Source: Bacteroidales bacterium UBA1217 (GTDB lineage Bacteria > Bacteroidota > Bacteroidia > Bacteroidales > P3). Taken from it: a stretch of DNA of 8,375 bases. Positions 1 to 5,708 of this stretch are shown piece after piece (position 1 is the stretch's first letter; every line of letters begins with the position of its first letter). A program made the position numbers and the translations under genes. The notes under the pieces were generated by a model. The model did not search any database. It was not told the origin of the DNA and saw only the letters and a list, made by a program, of their open reading frames with translations. Location: the NCBI GenBank assembly GCA_002309335.1, contig DBXH01000053.1, forward strand, positions 1-8,375, given 5' to 3'.

Positions 1-14
1 AATTATTTCGACTG

Positions 15-44
15 CAAAGATACGCAAATTTTTGTCAATAGAAA
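15..44 (-). promoter_or_regulatory. Possible leftward promoter
   Basis: Read on the minus strand, 15-22 gives TATCTTTG, a perfect match to the Bacteroidota -7 element TAnnTTTG, followed by C. The expected upstream TTTG is only approximate: TTTC at 41-44, 18 bases away. If real, it would drive a gene left of the window. Confidence 0.4.
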
Positions 45-162
45 GAAAAAAATGAAAAAAGTTTGAATTTAATATGTGAAATCTTAACGAGAGTTTATCG
101 ATGCCCTCCCCAATAGCATAGGGGTTTTTCGCATGATTTGATTTATTTTAGCGGCGCTTAAA

Positions 163-177
163 GCCTGCAAAGCAGGC
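163..177. repeat. Short perfect hairpin
   Basis: GCCTGC (163-168), loop AAA, GCAGGC (172-177). The stem is six GC-rich base pairs in an AT-rich background. There is no T-run on either side, so it is not a standard terminator. Its role is unknown. Confidence 0.5.
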
Positions 178-178
178 A

Positions 179-212
179 GAATGCGTTAGTGGGAATGCGC
201 TTTGAGAATGCG
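179..212 (+). repeat. Three GAATGCG direct repeats
   Basis: The heptamer GAATGCG occurs at 179-185, 193-199 and 206-212, spaced 14 and 13 bases. It directly follows the hairpin at 163-177. It could be a protein-binding array or a chance repeat. Confidence 0.4.
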
Positions 213-331
213 TAAATATGTGATTTTTCGGATTGAGTATGACTTTTTTTTACTTACATTTTGTATATCTTCAGGAGGATAATCAGCAATAAGAATAACT
301 TGATTATTAGGAGCTTGTTTATTATTTGTGT

Positions 332-408
332 AAAAATGTGTAATTTTATAGTGTTCGATATTAGAAAAATGTGTATTTTTACACCTGGAAATAATATAAA
401 AATGTGTA
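332..408 (+). repeat. Three 11-bp repeats spaced exactly 33 bp
   Basis: The identical 11-mer AAAAATGTGTA occurs at 332-342, 365-375 and 398-408, so start-to-start spacing is 33 bp both times. The last copy ends 8 bp before the ATG of the ATPase remnant at 417. The middle copy also forms a small inverted repeat, GTGTA (371-375) with TACAC (380-384). Even spacing and position suggest a binding array, for example an operator, on one face of the helix. The sequences between copies are not similar and there are only three copies, so this is not a CRISPR array. Confidence 0.7.
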
Positions 409-416
409 AATAGGAT

Positions 417-632
417 ATGAAAAGAAAGATATACAAGCAATTGCTAGATTGGAGGAGAAGCAAGGAGAAAAAGCCTCTGATTATTGGTGGTGCAAGACAG
501 GTAGGGAAGACATATTCTGTCCGTGAATTGCTTTGTCACCGCCGAGGAAGAGCAATCGTCAGTTTTATACCAAACGAAAAAGCGGAGCTATTACGGCTCC
601 GCTTTTTTTATGTATTCTCATTGATTTTTTGA
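417..632 (+). pseudogene. AAA+ ATPase, N-terminal remnant (AAA_14/DUF4143 type)
   Basis: The first ~39 residues match the N-terminus of the large Bacteroidota family of AAA+ ATPases with a C-terminal DUF4143 domain. A basic amphipathic start is followed by a Walker A motif GARQVGKT at residues 25-32, with the nucleotide-binding lysine at 31. Family members are usually about 370-430 residues. Here family-like sequence stops near base 535, and the frame then runs through a terminator hairpin to a stop at 630-632. Walker B, the sensor region and DUF4143 are missing, so no working ATPase can be made. The start follows the third 33-bp-spaced repeat by 8 bp and has no Shine-Dalgarno. A second ATPase piece lies at 807-1130, but it looks like another subfamily, so the two may not be halves of one gene. 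Confidence 0.7.
577..609. terminator. Strong intrinsic terminator, potentially bidirectional
   Basis: GCGGAGC (582-588), seven-base loop, GCTCCGC (596-602). The stem is extended by A/T pairs from 577-581 with 603-607 and followed by T to 609. The A-run before and T-run after would let it act on both strands. It lies inside the open frame of the ATPase remnant, showing that the frame beyond ~535 is not original coding sequence. Confidence 0.8.
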
Positions 633-638
633 AAATAT

Positions 639-669
639 TTTGCCGTATTAATAAATTGTTGTATCTTTA
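639..669 (+). promoter_or_regulatory. Bacteroidota-type promoter match
   Basis: TTTG at 639-642, a 19-base spacer, and TATCTTTA at 662-669, one base off the TAnnTTTG consensus. Transcription would start around 675, inside the inverted repeat at 669-710. No gene follows within 100 bases, so it may be a leftover promoter or serve a short RNA. Confidence 0.45.
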
Positions 670-710
670 CATTCCAAAAAATAGCCATTTATGGCATAAA
701 GTTGGAATGT
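669..710. repeat. Nested dyad: two concentric inverted repeats
   Basis: The outer arms are ACATTCCAA (669-677) and TTGGAATGT (702-710), a perfect 9-bp inverted repeat. The inner arms are GCCAT (684-688) and ATGGC (691-695). Both share the same centre between 689 and 690, with six unpaired bases on each side between them. The structure starts at the end of the promoter match at 639-669, which would suit an operator or a hairpin at an RNA 5' end. Confidence 0.6.
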
Positions 711-750
711 TATATTAAACCCACAAACTCTCCACACTGTCGGGAAACGT

Positions 751-772
751 CGGAAATAAATCCGAAATAAAT
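751..772 (+). repeat. 11-bp tandem repeat, two units
   Basis: CGGAAATAAAT (751-761) and CCGAAATAAAT (762-772) differ at one position. They end at the first base of the TTTG element of the promoter at 772-803, so they occupy the usual upstream activator or repressor region. Confidence 0.5.
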
Positions 773-803
773 TTGCCGGTATCGGCAAAAAGTTGTATCT
801 TTG
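772..803 (+). promoter_or_regulatory. Bacteroidota promoter with embedded inverted repeat
   Basis: TTTG at 772-775, a 20-base spacer, and TATCTTTG at 796-803 are an exact match to the Bacteroidota consensus. TTTGCCG (772-778) and CGGCAAA (783-789) form a perfect 7-bp inverted repeat around GTAT, overlapping the upstream element and spacer, a plausible operator position. The predicted start site, about 810, lies where ATPase-like coding sequence begins, so the original downstream gene has probably been lost or truncated. Confidence 0.6.
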
Positions 804-806
804 CAG

Positions 807-1130
807 CGTGTTTTCATTAAAAAACTTGCCGATAGTCTCTATATCAAGCCCAATGCGGATGTTTATATCATTGGCTCCAACGCTTACATGCTCTCCGGTG
901 AGTTGGCTACATTGCTGACTGGACGTTATGTAGAAATCAATCTTTTGTCAATATAATTCGTTGAATACAATAATTTTATACATATAAAATCGCCAAACTT
1001 GTCAAATATCGAAACTTTGGCGAATTATATACATTATGGCGGTGTACCTGAATATATTAAGCAACTACAGATTGGAGAAAAGCAGGCCGACATGTTTGCC
1101 GACAGCATTCTGAAAACTGAACTTAATTGA
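807..1130 (+). pseudogene. AAA+ ATPase, internal remnant with in-frame stop
   Basis: Reading the frame whose codons start at multiples of three gives about 49 residues, a TAA at 954-956, then 57 more residues in the same frame to a TGA at 1128-1130. The first part contains NADVYIIGSNAYMLSGELAT and then LLTGRYVEI. In AAA_14/DUF4143 ATPases this block follows Walker B and contains the sensor region. The second part continues as the family does, with the YGGVPEYI segment that leads into DUF4143. Walker A, Walker B and the C-terminal ~150 residues are absent. The single stop in otherwise readable family sequence marks recent decay. It sits just after an exact promoter match. Confidence 0.7.
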
Positions 1131-1213
1131 CTGGATGTTGCACCCATAAGTCAATCATAAGGGTTGATGGCGATGCTACTGCCACAAATGGCAAAAATAT
1201 TTAGTAAGTCTAA

Positions 1214-1246
1214 TGTAACTCTGATGTAACTCTGACTTTTCTCTGA
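1214..1246 (+). repeat. 11-bp tandem repeat, three units
   Basis: TGTAACTCTGA occurs twice in tandem (1214-1224, 1225-1235), followed by CTTTTCTCTGA (1236-1246), which shares the CTCTGA end. It lies in the 169-bp non-coding stretch between the ATPase remnant and the 3' end of the toxin gene. A further short hairpin, TGCCA-CAAA-TGGCA, is at 1180-1193. Confidence 0.55.
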
Positions 1247-1291
1247 CTTTGCGTTGTTGAGAATGTGAATTGTGAAAATTTTAATTGTAGA

Positions 1292-1308
1292 GGGAAACTT
1301 TATTTCCC
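1292..1308 (-). terminator. Hairpin over the toxin stop codon
   Basis: GGGAAA (1292-1297) and TTTCCC (1303-1308) form a perfect 6-bp inverted repeat whose 5-base loop contains the toxin stop codon at 1300-1302. On the minus strand it is not followed by a clean T-run, so it is at best a weak terminator. It may instead protect the 3' end of the mRNA. Confidence 0.35.
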
Positions 1309-1578
1309 GAAGAGTTCCGAGTGTGTACCCAATCGCACCAGCTCTATGATATCCCGCTCAGCGTCAATCCATATCAAGAGGAAGTCACTTTCAATATGAC
1401 ATTCCAGGCAGCCCTTATAGTTGCCGACAAGAGGATGAGGAAAGTACTCTTCGGGGATTGGCTGCTCGTTAATCAGCAGATCCAAAAGAACTTTCAGCTC
1501 CGCAAGCAACTTAAGCTGATGCTTGTACCGCTTCAGGTCTTTCTTGAACTGGGTGGTGGGGTGTAGCTTTTTCATCAT
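1300..1578 (-). CDS. YafQ-family RNase toxin (type II TA)
   Basis: This 92-residue basic protein is the usual size for RelE/ParE-superfamily toxins of the YafQ branch, which cut mRNA at the ribosome and slow growth when the antitoxin is lost. It shows the expected alternation of N-terminal lysine-rich helices and a C-terminal sheet. Residues that align with the E. coli YafQ catalytic set are His48, His61, Asp65, His86 and Phe90. Trp68 of E. coli is replaced by Phe66. The ending RLGTHSELF is typical. The start ATG (1576-1578) overlaps the antitoxin stop as ATGA, indicating translational coupling. A second ATG follows immediately at 1573-1575. It is intact by sequence; activity is inferred. Confidence 0.9.
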   Translation of the reverse strand: MMKKLHPTTQFKKDLKRYKHQLKLLAELKVLLDLLINEQPIPEEYFPHPLVGNYKGCLECHIESDFLLIWIDAERDIIELVRLGTHSELFGK

Positions 1579-1829
1579 TTGTCGTTGAGAATGTCATTCA
1601 TCATCTCATCGGCACTAGCATAGACCTTTTTGCGGTTGCGGCCGGACATCGCCTCCTCGATGGCGGCACGGGTGGTGTCGTTGGGCTCGTTGTAAACAAT
1701 ATCGAGCAGGAGACTCTCCACATAGTTGTTTAGGGTGCGGTTTTGACGAACGGCATTCCTTCTCAGCCTTTCCAAAAGGTCGGTTCTAAGACGGAAAGAT
1801 GCTGGTTTTCTTTCGATTGCAATATTCAT
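1575..1829 (-). CDS. Ribbon-helix-helix antitoxin
   Basis: This 84-residue protein has a ribbon-helix-helix N-terminus: a beta strand around residues 9-15 (with SFRLR) and two helices around 17-30 and 32-46. Such proteins dimerise and bind palindromic operators. The acidic C-terminal ~35 residues would wrap and neutralise the toxin. It precedes the toxin and overlaps it by 4 bp. The ATG at 1827-1829 is chosen over an in-frame start at 1887-1889. The longer form would begin upstream of the predicted transcription start, and its extra 20 residues are encoded by the operator. Together the two proteins probably repress their own promoter through the palindrome at 1842-1873. The family is recognised only by fold and context. 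Confidence 0.85.
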   Translation of the reverse strand: MNIAIERKPASFRLRTDLLERLRRNAVRQNRTLNNYVESLLLDIVYNEPNDTTRAAIEEAMSGRNRKKVYASADEMMNDILNDK

Positions 1830-1831
1830 AG

Positions 1832-1873
1832 TTGTATTATATTGTATTACTTTTAAATGCAAAAGTAATACAA
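1832..1873. promoter_or_regulatory. Palindromic operator of the toxin-antitoxin operon
   Basis: TTGTATTACTTTT (1842-1854) and AAAAGTAATACAA (1861-1873) form a perfect 13-bp inverted repeat around AAATGC. A third box, TTGTATTA, lies at 1832-1839, exactly 10 bp from the one at 1842-1849. The palindrome covers the -7 element (1860-1867) and the predicted start site. RHH antitoxins bind such repeated boxes, so autorepression is the likely function. Confidence 0.8.
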
Positions 1874-1890
1874 ATAATTGAATTGACAAA
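1860..1890 (-). promoter_or_regulatory. Promoter of the toxin-antitoxin operon
   Basis: On the minus strand, TTTG (1887-1890), a 19-base spacer, and TACTTTTG (1860-1867) match the Bacteroidota consensus exactly. Transcription should start around 1852-1855, giving a ~25-base leader to the antitoxin ATG at 1829. Confidence 0.75.
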
Positions 1891-1963
1891 ATTTTTTTGA
1901 AAAATATCTAGTCCCGCTGGGCTTTGATAGGATGGGGACACGCATACCGTGGGCTTGTTGAGT

Positions 1964-1980
1964 GACGAATCTCATCCGTC
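1964..1980 (-). terminator. Hairpin after the NUDIX gene
   Basis: The minus-strand RNA can fold GACGGAU-GAG-AUUCGUC (seven pairs including one G-U) directly after the NUDIX stop at 1983-1985. No T-run follows, so it is not a classic intrinsic terminator. It may stabilise the 3' end of the operon mRNA. Confidence 0.35.
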
Positions 1981-1982
1981 GG

Positions 1983-2396
1983 TTAAATTATATGCTCCAG
2001 CACCTCGTTGTGGTCGAAGGCGAGGGGTGGGAGCGCGTCGACTGGCCACCAGCGGGCTTCGGCGGCATCGTCGCCGCCACGCGGCTCTATGGTCGAGGGG
2101 TCTACGTTGGCAGTAAAAATCACACTTACGGTGCGCCCGCGAGGGTCACGCCCCTCGCGCGAAGCTACATATACCATCTGTAAAGGGATGTTTGCCAGAC
2201 CGGTCTCCTCCTGCAGCTCACGTGCTGCGGTGTATTCAATGTTGGGGTCGGTCATATCGAAGAAGCCGCCGGGGAAGGCCCAATGGTCTTTGTATGGCTC
2301 GTTGCCTCTGCGGATTAGAAGCAACTCGGTGCGGTCGAGATTGAATAGCACTATGTCGGCGGTCAATGCAGGACGGGGATATTCGTAGGTGTACAC
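1983..2396 (-). CDS. NUDIX hydrolase (COG1051-like)
   Basis: This 137-residue cytosolic phosphohydrolase probably acts on a nucleoside diphosphate derivative such as ADP-ribose; the substrate cannot be read from sequence. The NUDIX box runs from GG at 43-44 to RELQEETGL at 59-67, which holds the metal-binding glutamates. The spacing from Gly44 to Arg59 is one residue longer than the canonical box, and the usual first glutamate is not in register. The N-terminus (YTYEYPRPALTAD) and the ending AFDHNEVLEHI match ADP-ribose pyrophosphatase-like members. The start is GTG (2394-2396): there is no upstream in-frame ATG, and this position fits the family N-terminus. It is the last gene of a three-gene minus-strand run, 59 bp after the thioredoxin-like gene. 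Confidence 0.85.
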   Translation of the reverse strand: MYTYEYPRPALTADIVLFNLDRTELLLIRRGNEPYKDHWAFPGGFFDMTDPNIEYTAARELQEETGLANIPLQMVYVASREGRDPRGRTVSVIFTANVDPSTIEPRGGDDAAEARWWPVDALPPLAFDHNEVLEHII

Positions 2397-2455
2397 GGGA
2401 GGAGGTTTAAAAGGTTAAAAGGGGTCGCTTTGCTTAAAGGGTTCTAAGGGGAACG

Positions 2456-3574
2456 CTATTCACCGAATATTTCACGCAGTTTGTTCTCAAGCTCCGCCCC
2501 ACGCAGGTTGCGGGCTATGATGCGACCTTGACGGTCGATAAGCACGGTGCTGGGTACGCTGGTGATGCCGTAGGCGGCACCGCCGCTCGAGGTCCAGCCG
2601 TTCAGGTCGCTGACGTGGTTGTCCCACTCAAGTCCGTCCTGGCTTATTGCCTGCAGCCACTGGTCGCGCTGCTTGTCGAGCGAAACGCTATAAATCTCAA
2701 AGCCTTTGCTGTGGTAGCGGTGGTAGAGTTTCACCACATTGGGGTTCTCCATTCGGCACGGACGGCACCACGACGCCCAAAAGTCGATCATCACAATTTT
2801 ACCCCTCAAATCGCTGAGTTTGCGTATATTGCCGTTGGGGTCCTTCATCGCTATCTCGGGTGCTTCACGACCGGGGACGAGCACTCCCTTTATTTTCGAA
2901 CTAATGTATTGTACAAACTGATTGTCAGCGTAATTCTTCTTCAACCCGTTCTCGACCGATTCAAAGAGCTCGATGTAGGTGTTTATGTCGTTGTCGAAAT
3001 AGGTGACAAGGAAGGCCGATATAAGCACGTCGGTGTTTCTCTCGAGCAGTTTGCGGATGGCTATGTTCTGTGTGGTTTGCGCCTGCTGGAACTGAAGGCT
3101 CAGCTCGCGCTTGCGGTTTTCGGTGGTTTTTGGGTTGGTGTATTCCCTGTTGATGGCCAGGAATTGTATCTCGTTTTGACGCAGAATATTGTTGAATTGC
3201 TGATACACCTGTATGTTGCGTGACCCCTTTGCCGAGGTTATATCCATAGTTTTCAGGCTGTCGGCGTATTGCAAAGCTATCTCAACTTTGTCTTTGGGCT
3301 CCAACATAAGATGGATGGCTTGCTTGTCGCTGTTCGGGAATGCTATCAGGTAGAGTGTCGGCTCGTTTTCGCTGGACTCGAAATAGAATGAACCGTTCTC
3401 GCTAACTCTAAGTGTGTCGGATACAAGCAGCTGGTTTCCGCTGATATGTCCGATATGGATATAGGTTGTGTCTTTCGGGAAACCTGACACTTTGAGCTTC
3501 ACCGTGACGTTCTGCGCGCTGAGGCTGGCAGATGCGATTAGGATGAATAATGCCGAAAATATGAATCGTTTCAT
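2456..3574 (-). CDS. Secreted TlpA-like thioredoxin with DUF4369 domain
   Basis: This 372-residue protein starts with a type I signal peptide: basic MKR, a hydrophobic core, and likely cleavage at SLSA|Q after residue 20. It therefore acts in the periplasm or envelope; no lipobox cysteine is seen. Residues ~22-130 are a beta-rich DUF4369-like domain and the middle is a helical linker. From ~230 there is a TlpA/ResA-type thioredoxin fold with the redox motif WCRPC (Cys270, Cys273) and a cis-proline at 341 (SVPST). The family reduces or exchanges disulfides in exported proteins, including cytochrome c assembly in some relatives; the client here is unknown. It follows the S41 protease gene by 12 bp, so the two are almost certainly co-transcribed. 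Confidence 0.88.
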   Translation of the reverse strand: MKRFIFSALFILIASASLSAQNVTVKLKVSGFPKDTTYIHIGHISGNQLLVSDTLRVSENGSFYFESSENEPTLYLIAFPNSDKQAIHLMLEPKDKVEIALQYADSLKTMDITSAKGSRNIQVYQQFNNILRQNEIQFLAINREYTNPKTTENRKRELSLQFQQAQTTQNIAIRKLLERNTDVLISAFLVTYFDNDINTYIELFESVENGLKKNYADNQFVQYISSKIKGVLVPGREAPEIAMKDPNGNIRKLSDLRGKIVMIDFWASWCRPCRMENPNVVKLYHRYHSKGFEIYSVSLDKQRDQWLQAISQDGLEWDNHVSDLNGWTSSGGAAYGITSVPSTVLIDRQGRIIARNLRGAELENKLREIFGE

Positions 3575-3586
3575 TTTAAAAGGTGT

Positions 3587-5200
3587 TTATCGTTTTAATG
3601 AAAGGGCCTCCTTGATTTCGGGGTCGTAGGGAAGCAGGAGGTAATAGAATGCATTGGAGGAAAATAGCATATTGCCTATGCCGGCTTTTATGCGTGCGCG
3701 TATCTCTTCGCGATAGGAGGCTATGCATTCCGCGTCGCGCTTGATGCCTTTGCGGTCGGCTTTGGTAAAGAGCTGCTTCAGCATCGCGTCGCCGACGGTA
3801 TAGTTTTTCAGGAAATCCTGCTCGGTGGGATATTTCTGCTTGATGTTGGATGCGTTGGCGGATACATAGTCGAACACATAGTCGTCCAGTATGTTTTTGT
3901 TGATGAGGGTGTTATAGTAAACAATCTTTTCGTCGGACTTGTAGTGGATTGTGTGGTCGGGGTATATTCCGCCGCCGCCATACACCACGCGGCCTTTGCG
4001 TGTGTGGTAGGGCGTCGAGTCGTTTATCGCATATAGCGAGGTGTCGCCTTCATATTCGTTTATGACGTTTTGCGCAAAATCGGCGTAATACTTGTCGGTC
4101 CCGTTGTTGTAGGGCCGCTGTATGCAACGTCCCGAAGGGGTGTAATAGCGTGATATGGTGAGCTGTATGGCCGAGTTGTCGGGGAGGGGGAAGCGCTGCT
4201 GCACAAGCCCTTTGCCGAACGAGCGGCGGCCCACTATGATGCCGCGGTCGTTGTCCTGTATGGCTCCGGCAACAATCTCGCTGGCCGATGCCGAAAACTC
4301 GTCGATCATCACTATCAGTTCGCCTTTGCAGAACAATCCGCCCGGTGTTGAACGTTCCTCAGCTCGGCGCTGATGGGCTCCTTTTGTGTAGACTATCAGC
4401 TCGTTGCCCGGAAGCAACTCGTCGCAGATACCCAGCGCTGAACTTAATAATCCGCCGCCGTTGTTGCGCAGGTCGAGCACAAGGCGCTTCATTCCCTGCT
4501 GTTTCAATTCTTCTGCCGATTTGCAGAACTCATCGTATGTCGTTTCGCTGAAACGTTCAATACGCATATATCCTGTCTGACGGTCAAGCATTCCGCTGTA
4601 GATGAGGCTTGGCATACCTATTATGTCGCGCACCAGCTTAACGGTCTTCACTTTCTTCTCGCTCGGCCGCTCTATCTTCACATCGACGATACTCTTGCGC
4701 GGACCTCTGAGCCGCGTCACCACGCTGTCGGTAATCATCTTCACTCCCGACACCGTCTCGCCGTTCACTTCCAGTATGCGGTCGCCGGCAAGGAGGCCTG
4801 CACGCTCCGACGGGCTGTCGGCGATAACCTGCCTTACGCACACTGTGTCGTTGTTCATATACAGCACTATGCCTACCCCCTCAAAATTGCCGCGCAGCGA
4901 CTCGGTTTCCCGTATCAGCTCTTTCTGTGTAAGATACACGCTGTGCGGGTCAAGCGTCGACAGCATAGCGGCATAGACCTTGTCCATAACCGTGTCGGCA
5001 TCGAGGCGGTCCACATAGTTGCGGTCGACTATGTTCCAGATGGCGTTGAGCTTCGTGTCGCTCGGGCCGTTGGCGATGTCCAGGTCAACGGTATGCCGTT
5101 TGTATGCAAGCGTTGTGGCGAAGGTCCCTGCCAACGCCCCGAGAATCATCGCCGTGATGACATATATTAGTATCTTGTTTTTATTCGTCTCTTTTTCCAT
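3587..5200 (-). CDS. S41 C-terminal processing protease (CtpA/Prc type)
   Basis: This 537-residue protein has a single N-terminal membrane segment at about residues 9-32 and would be anchored with its body in the periplasm. A PDZ domain covers ~100-180 and should recognise substrate C-termini. The S41 catalytic domain follows. LRNNGGGLL at 245-252 is a family signature. The catalytic pair is Ser305 in SASASE and Lys330 in FGKG, with Gln334 four residues on. The 25-residue Ser-Lys spacing equals that of CtpB and plant D1 protease, so the active site is complete. A ~180-residue C-terminal region is usual in Bacteroidota members. It is first in a minus-strand run with the thioredoxin-like and NUDIX genes. 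I found no clear promoter match in the 157 bp upstream. Confidence 0.93.
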   Translation of the reverse strand: MEKETNKNKILIYVITAMILGALAGTFATTLAYKRHTVDLDIANGPSDTKLNAIWNIVDRNYVDRLDADTVMDKVYAAMLSTLDPHSVYLTQKELIRETESLRGNFEGVGIVLYMNNDTVCVRQVIADSPSERAGLLAGDRILEVNGETVSGVKMITDSVVTRLRGPRKSIVDVKIERPSEKKVKTVKLVRDIIGMPSLIYSGMLDRQTGYMRIERFSETTYDEFCKSAEELKQQGMKRLVLDLRNNGGGLLSSALGICDELLPGNELIVYTKGAHQRRAEERSTPGGLFCKGELIVMIDEFSASASEIVAGAIQDNDRGIIVGRRSFGKGLVQQRFPLPDNSAIQLTISRYYTPSGRCIQRPYNNGTDKYYADFAQNVINEYEGDTSLYAINDSTPYHTRKGRVVYGGGGIYPDHTIHYKSDEKIVYYNTLINKNILDDYVFDYVSANASNIKQKYPTEQDFLKNYTVGDAMLKQLFTKADRKGIKRDAECIASYREEIRARIKAGIGNMLFSSNAFYYLLLPYDPEIKEALSLKR

Positions 5201-5289
5201 TGCTGCTAAAACGACACAATGTTTTTTTTATTGTTGTATTGCGATTTTTTTGAAGGTTTTAGAAAAAAAACAAAAATTTTTTTCATCAG

Positions 5290-5348
5290 TACACAATAAT
5301 AAACTTAATGTCTCGTTTCGTAATTAGAAAAATAGTTACACGATAATA
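5290..5348. promoter_or_regulatory. 12-bp direct repeats, candidate BlaI-family operator
   Basis: TACACAATAATA (5290-5301) and TACACGATAATA (5337-5348) differ at one base and lie 47 bp apart in the 157-bp divergent region between the S41 operon and the repressor gene. Both begin with TACA, the half-site core of BlaI/MecI operators, but there is no facing TGTA at standard spacing. No good TAnnTTTG promoter match was found here on either strand. This is inference only. Confidence 0.4.
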
Positions 5349-5357
5349 TTTATAATT

Positions 5358-5708
5358 ATGAACAAAGAGCTGACAAAGGCAGAAGAACAGGTGATGCAAG
5401 CCATATGGAAAGTGGGTGAAGGGTTTGCAAATGAAATAGTTGCCGCTGTTGAGAGCGATGTGGCTTACAATACGGTACTCACAGTGGTGAGGGTGTTGGA
5501 ACAGAAGGGTTTCGTGGCGCACGAGACTTTCAATCGCTCAAACCGCTATTATCCGCTCGTCAGTCGCGAACAGTATATGCAGCAGCAACTGAGCAGTTTC
5601 ACGCAGCGCTATTTCGGTTCATCGGCAAGGTCTCTGGTTTCATTCCTTGTCGACCGCAATGAAGTCACACTTGAAGATTTGGAATCCATAACAAAGGAGA
5701 TTGAATAA
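5358..5708 (+). CDS. BlaI/MecI/CopY-family repressor
   Basis: This 116-residue protein has the usual length and layout of the BlaI family. A winged helix-turn-helix covers residues ~4-75, with the recognition helix in AYNTVLTVVRVLEQKGFV (36-53) and the wing around 54-67. A helical dimerisation tail follows (75-116). These repressors block their own operon until a partner membrane protease triggers their cleavage. Here the partner is the next gene, whose ATG shares one base with this stop codon (TAATG, 5706-5710), so translation is coupled. The cleavage site known from staphylococcal BlaI cannot be recognised. In Bacteroidota such pairs are common without beta-lactamase genes, and none is present here. 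Confidence 0.92.
   Translation: MNKELTKAEEQVMQAIWKVGEGFANEIVAAVESDVAYNTVLTVVRVLEQKGFVAHETFNRSNRYYPLVSREQYMQQQLSSFTQRYFGSSARSLVSFLVDRNEVTLEDLESITKEIE

Larger units (their letters stand above)
1..416. other. AT-rich intergenic region, no supported gene
   Basis: No convincing coding sequence is visible in this 416-base stretch. The open frames on the minus strand are AT-rich, hydrophobic or low complexity, and they run across the repeats at 332-408. The stretch holds a possible leftward promoter at its left edge, a weak hairpin followed by five T (CCCC at 108-111, GGGG at 121-124), a perfect short hairpin at 163-177, three copies of GAATGCG at 179-212, and three 33-bp-spaced repeats just before the ATPase remnant. 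One short minus-strand stretch around 260-330 reads like a protein fragment, but I recognise no family. Confidence 0.6.

Noticed and set aside
332..408. CRISPR-like array
   Set aside because: There are only three 11-bp repeats, too short for CRISPR repeats, with no cas genes and no leader.
186..463. Two overlapping minus-strand open frames (84 and 69 codons)
   Set aside because: They are low-complexity, hydrophobic AT-rich translations that run through the 33-bp-spaced repeats, with no family resemblance. A short protein-like stretch near 260-330 was not enough to call a gene.
540..806. Insertion sequence between the ATPase pieces
   Set aside because: No transposase fragment and no terminal inverted repeats with target duplication are seen; the dyads present are internal and short.
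1321..1566. Plus-strand 81-codon open frame
   Set aside because: It is antisense to the YafQ toxin, which has full family motifs on the other strand.
1829..1889. Longer 104-residue antitoxin start
   Set aside because: The extra 20 residues are encoded by the operator and lie upstream of the predicted transcription start.
2008..3223. Long plus-strand open frames (126 and 231 codons)
   Set aside because: These are shadows of the NUDIX and thioredoxin-like genes, and their translations match no family.
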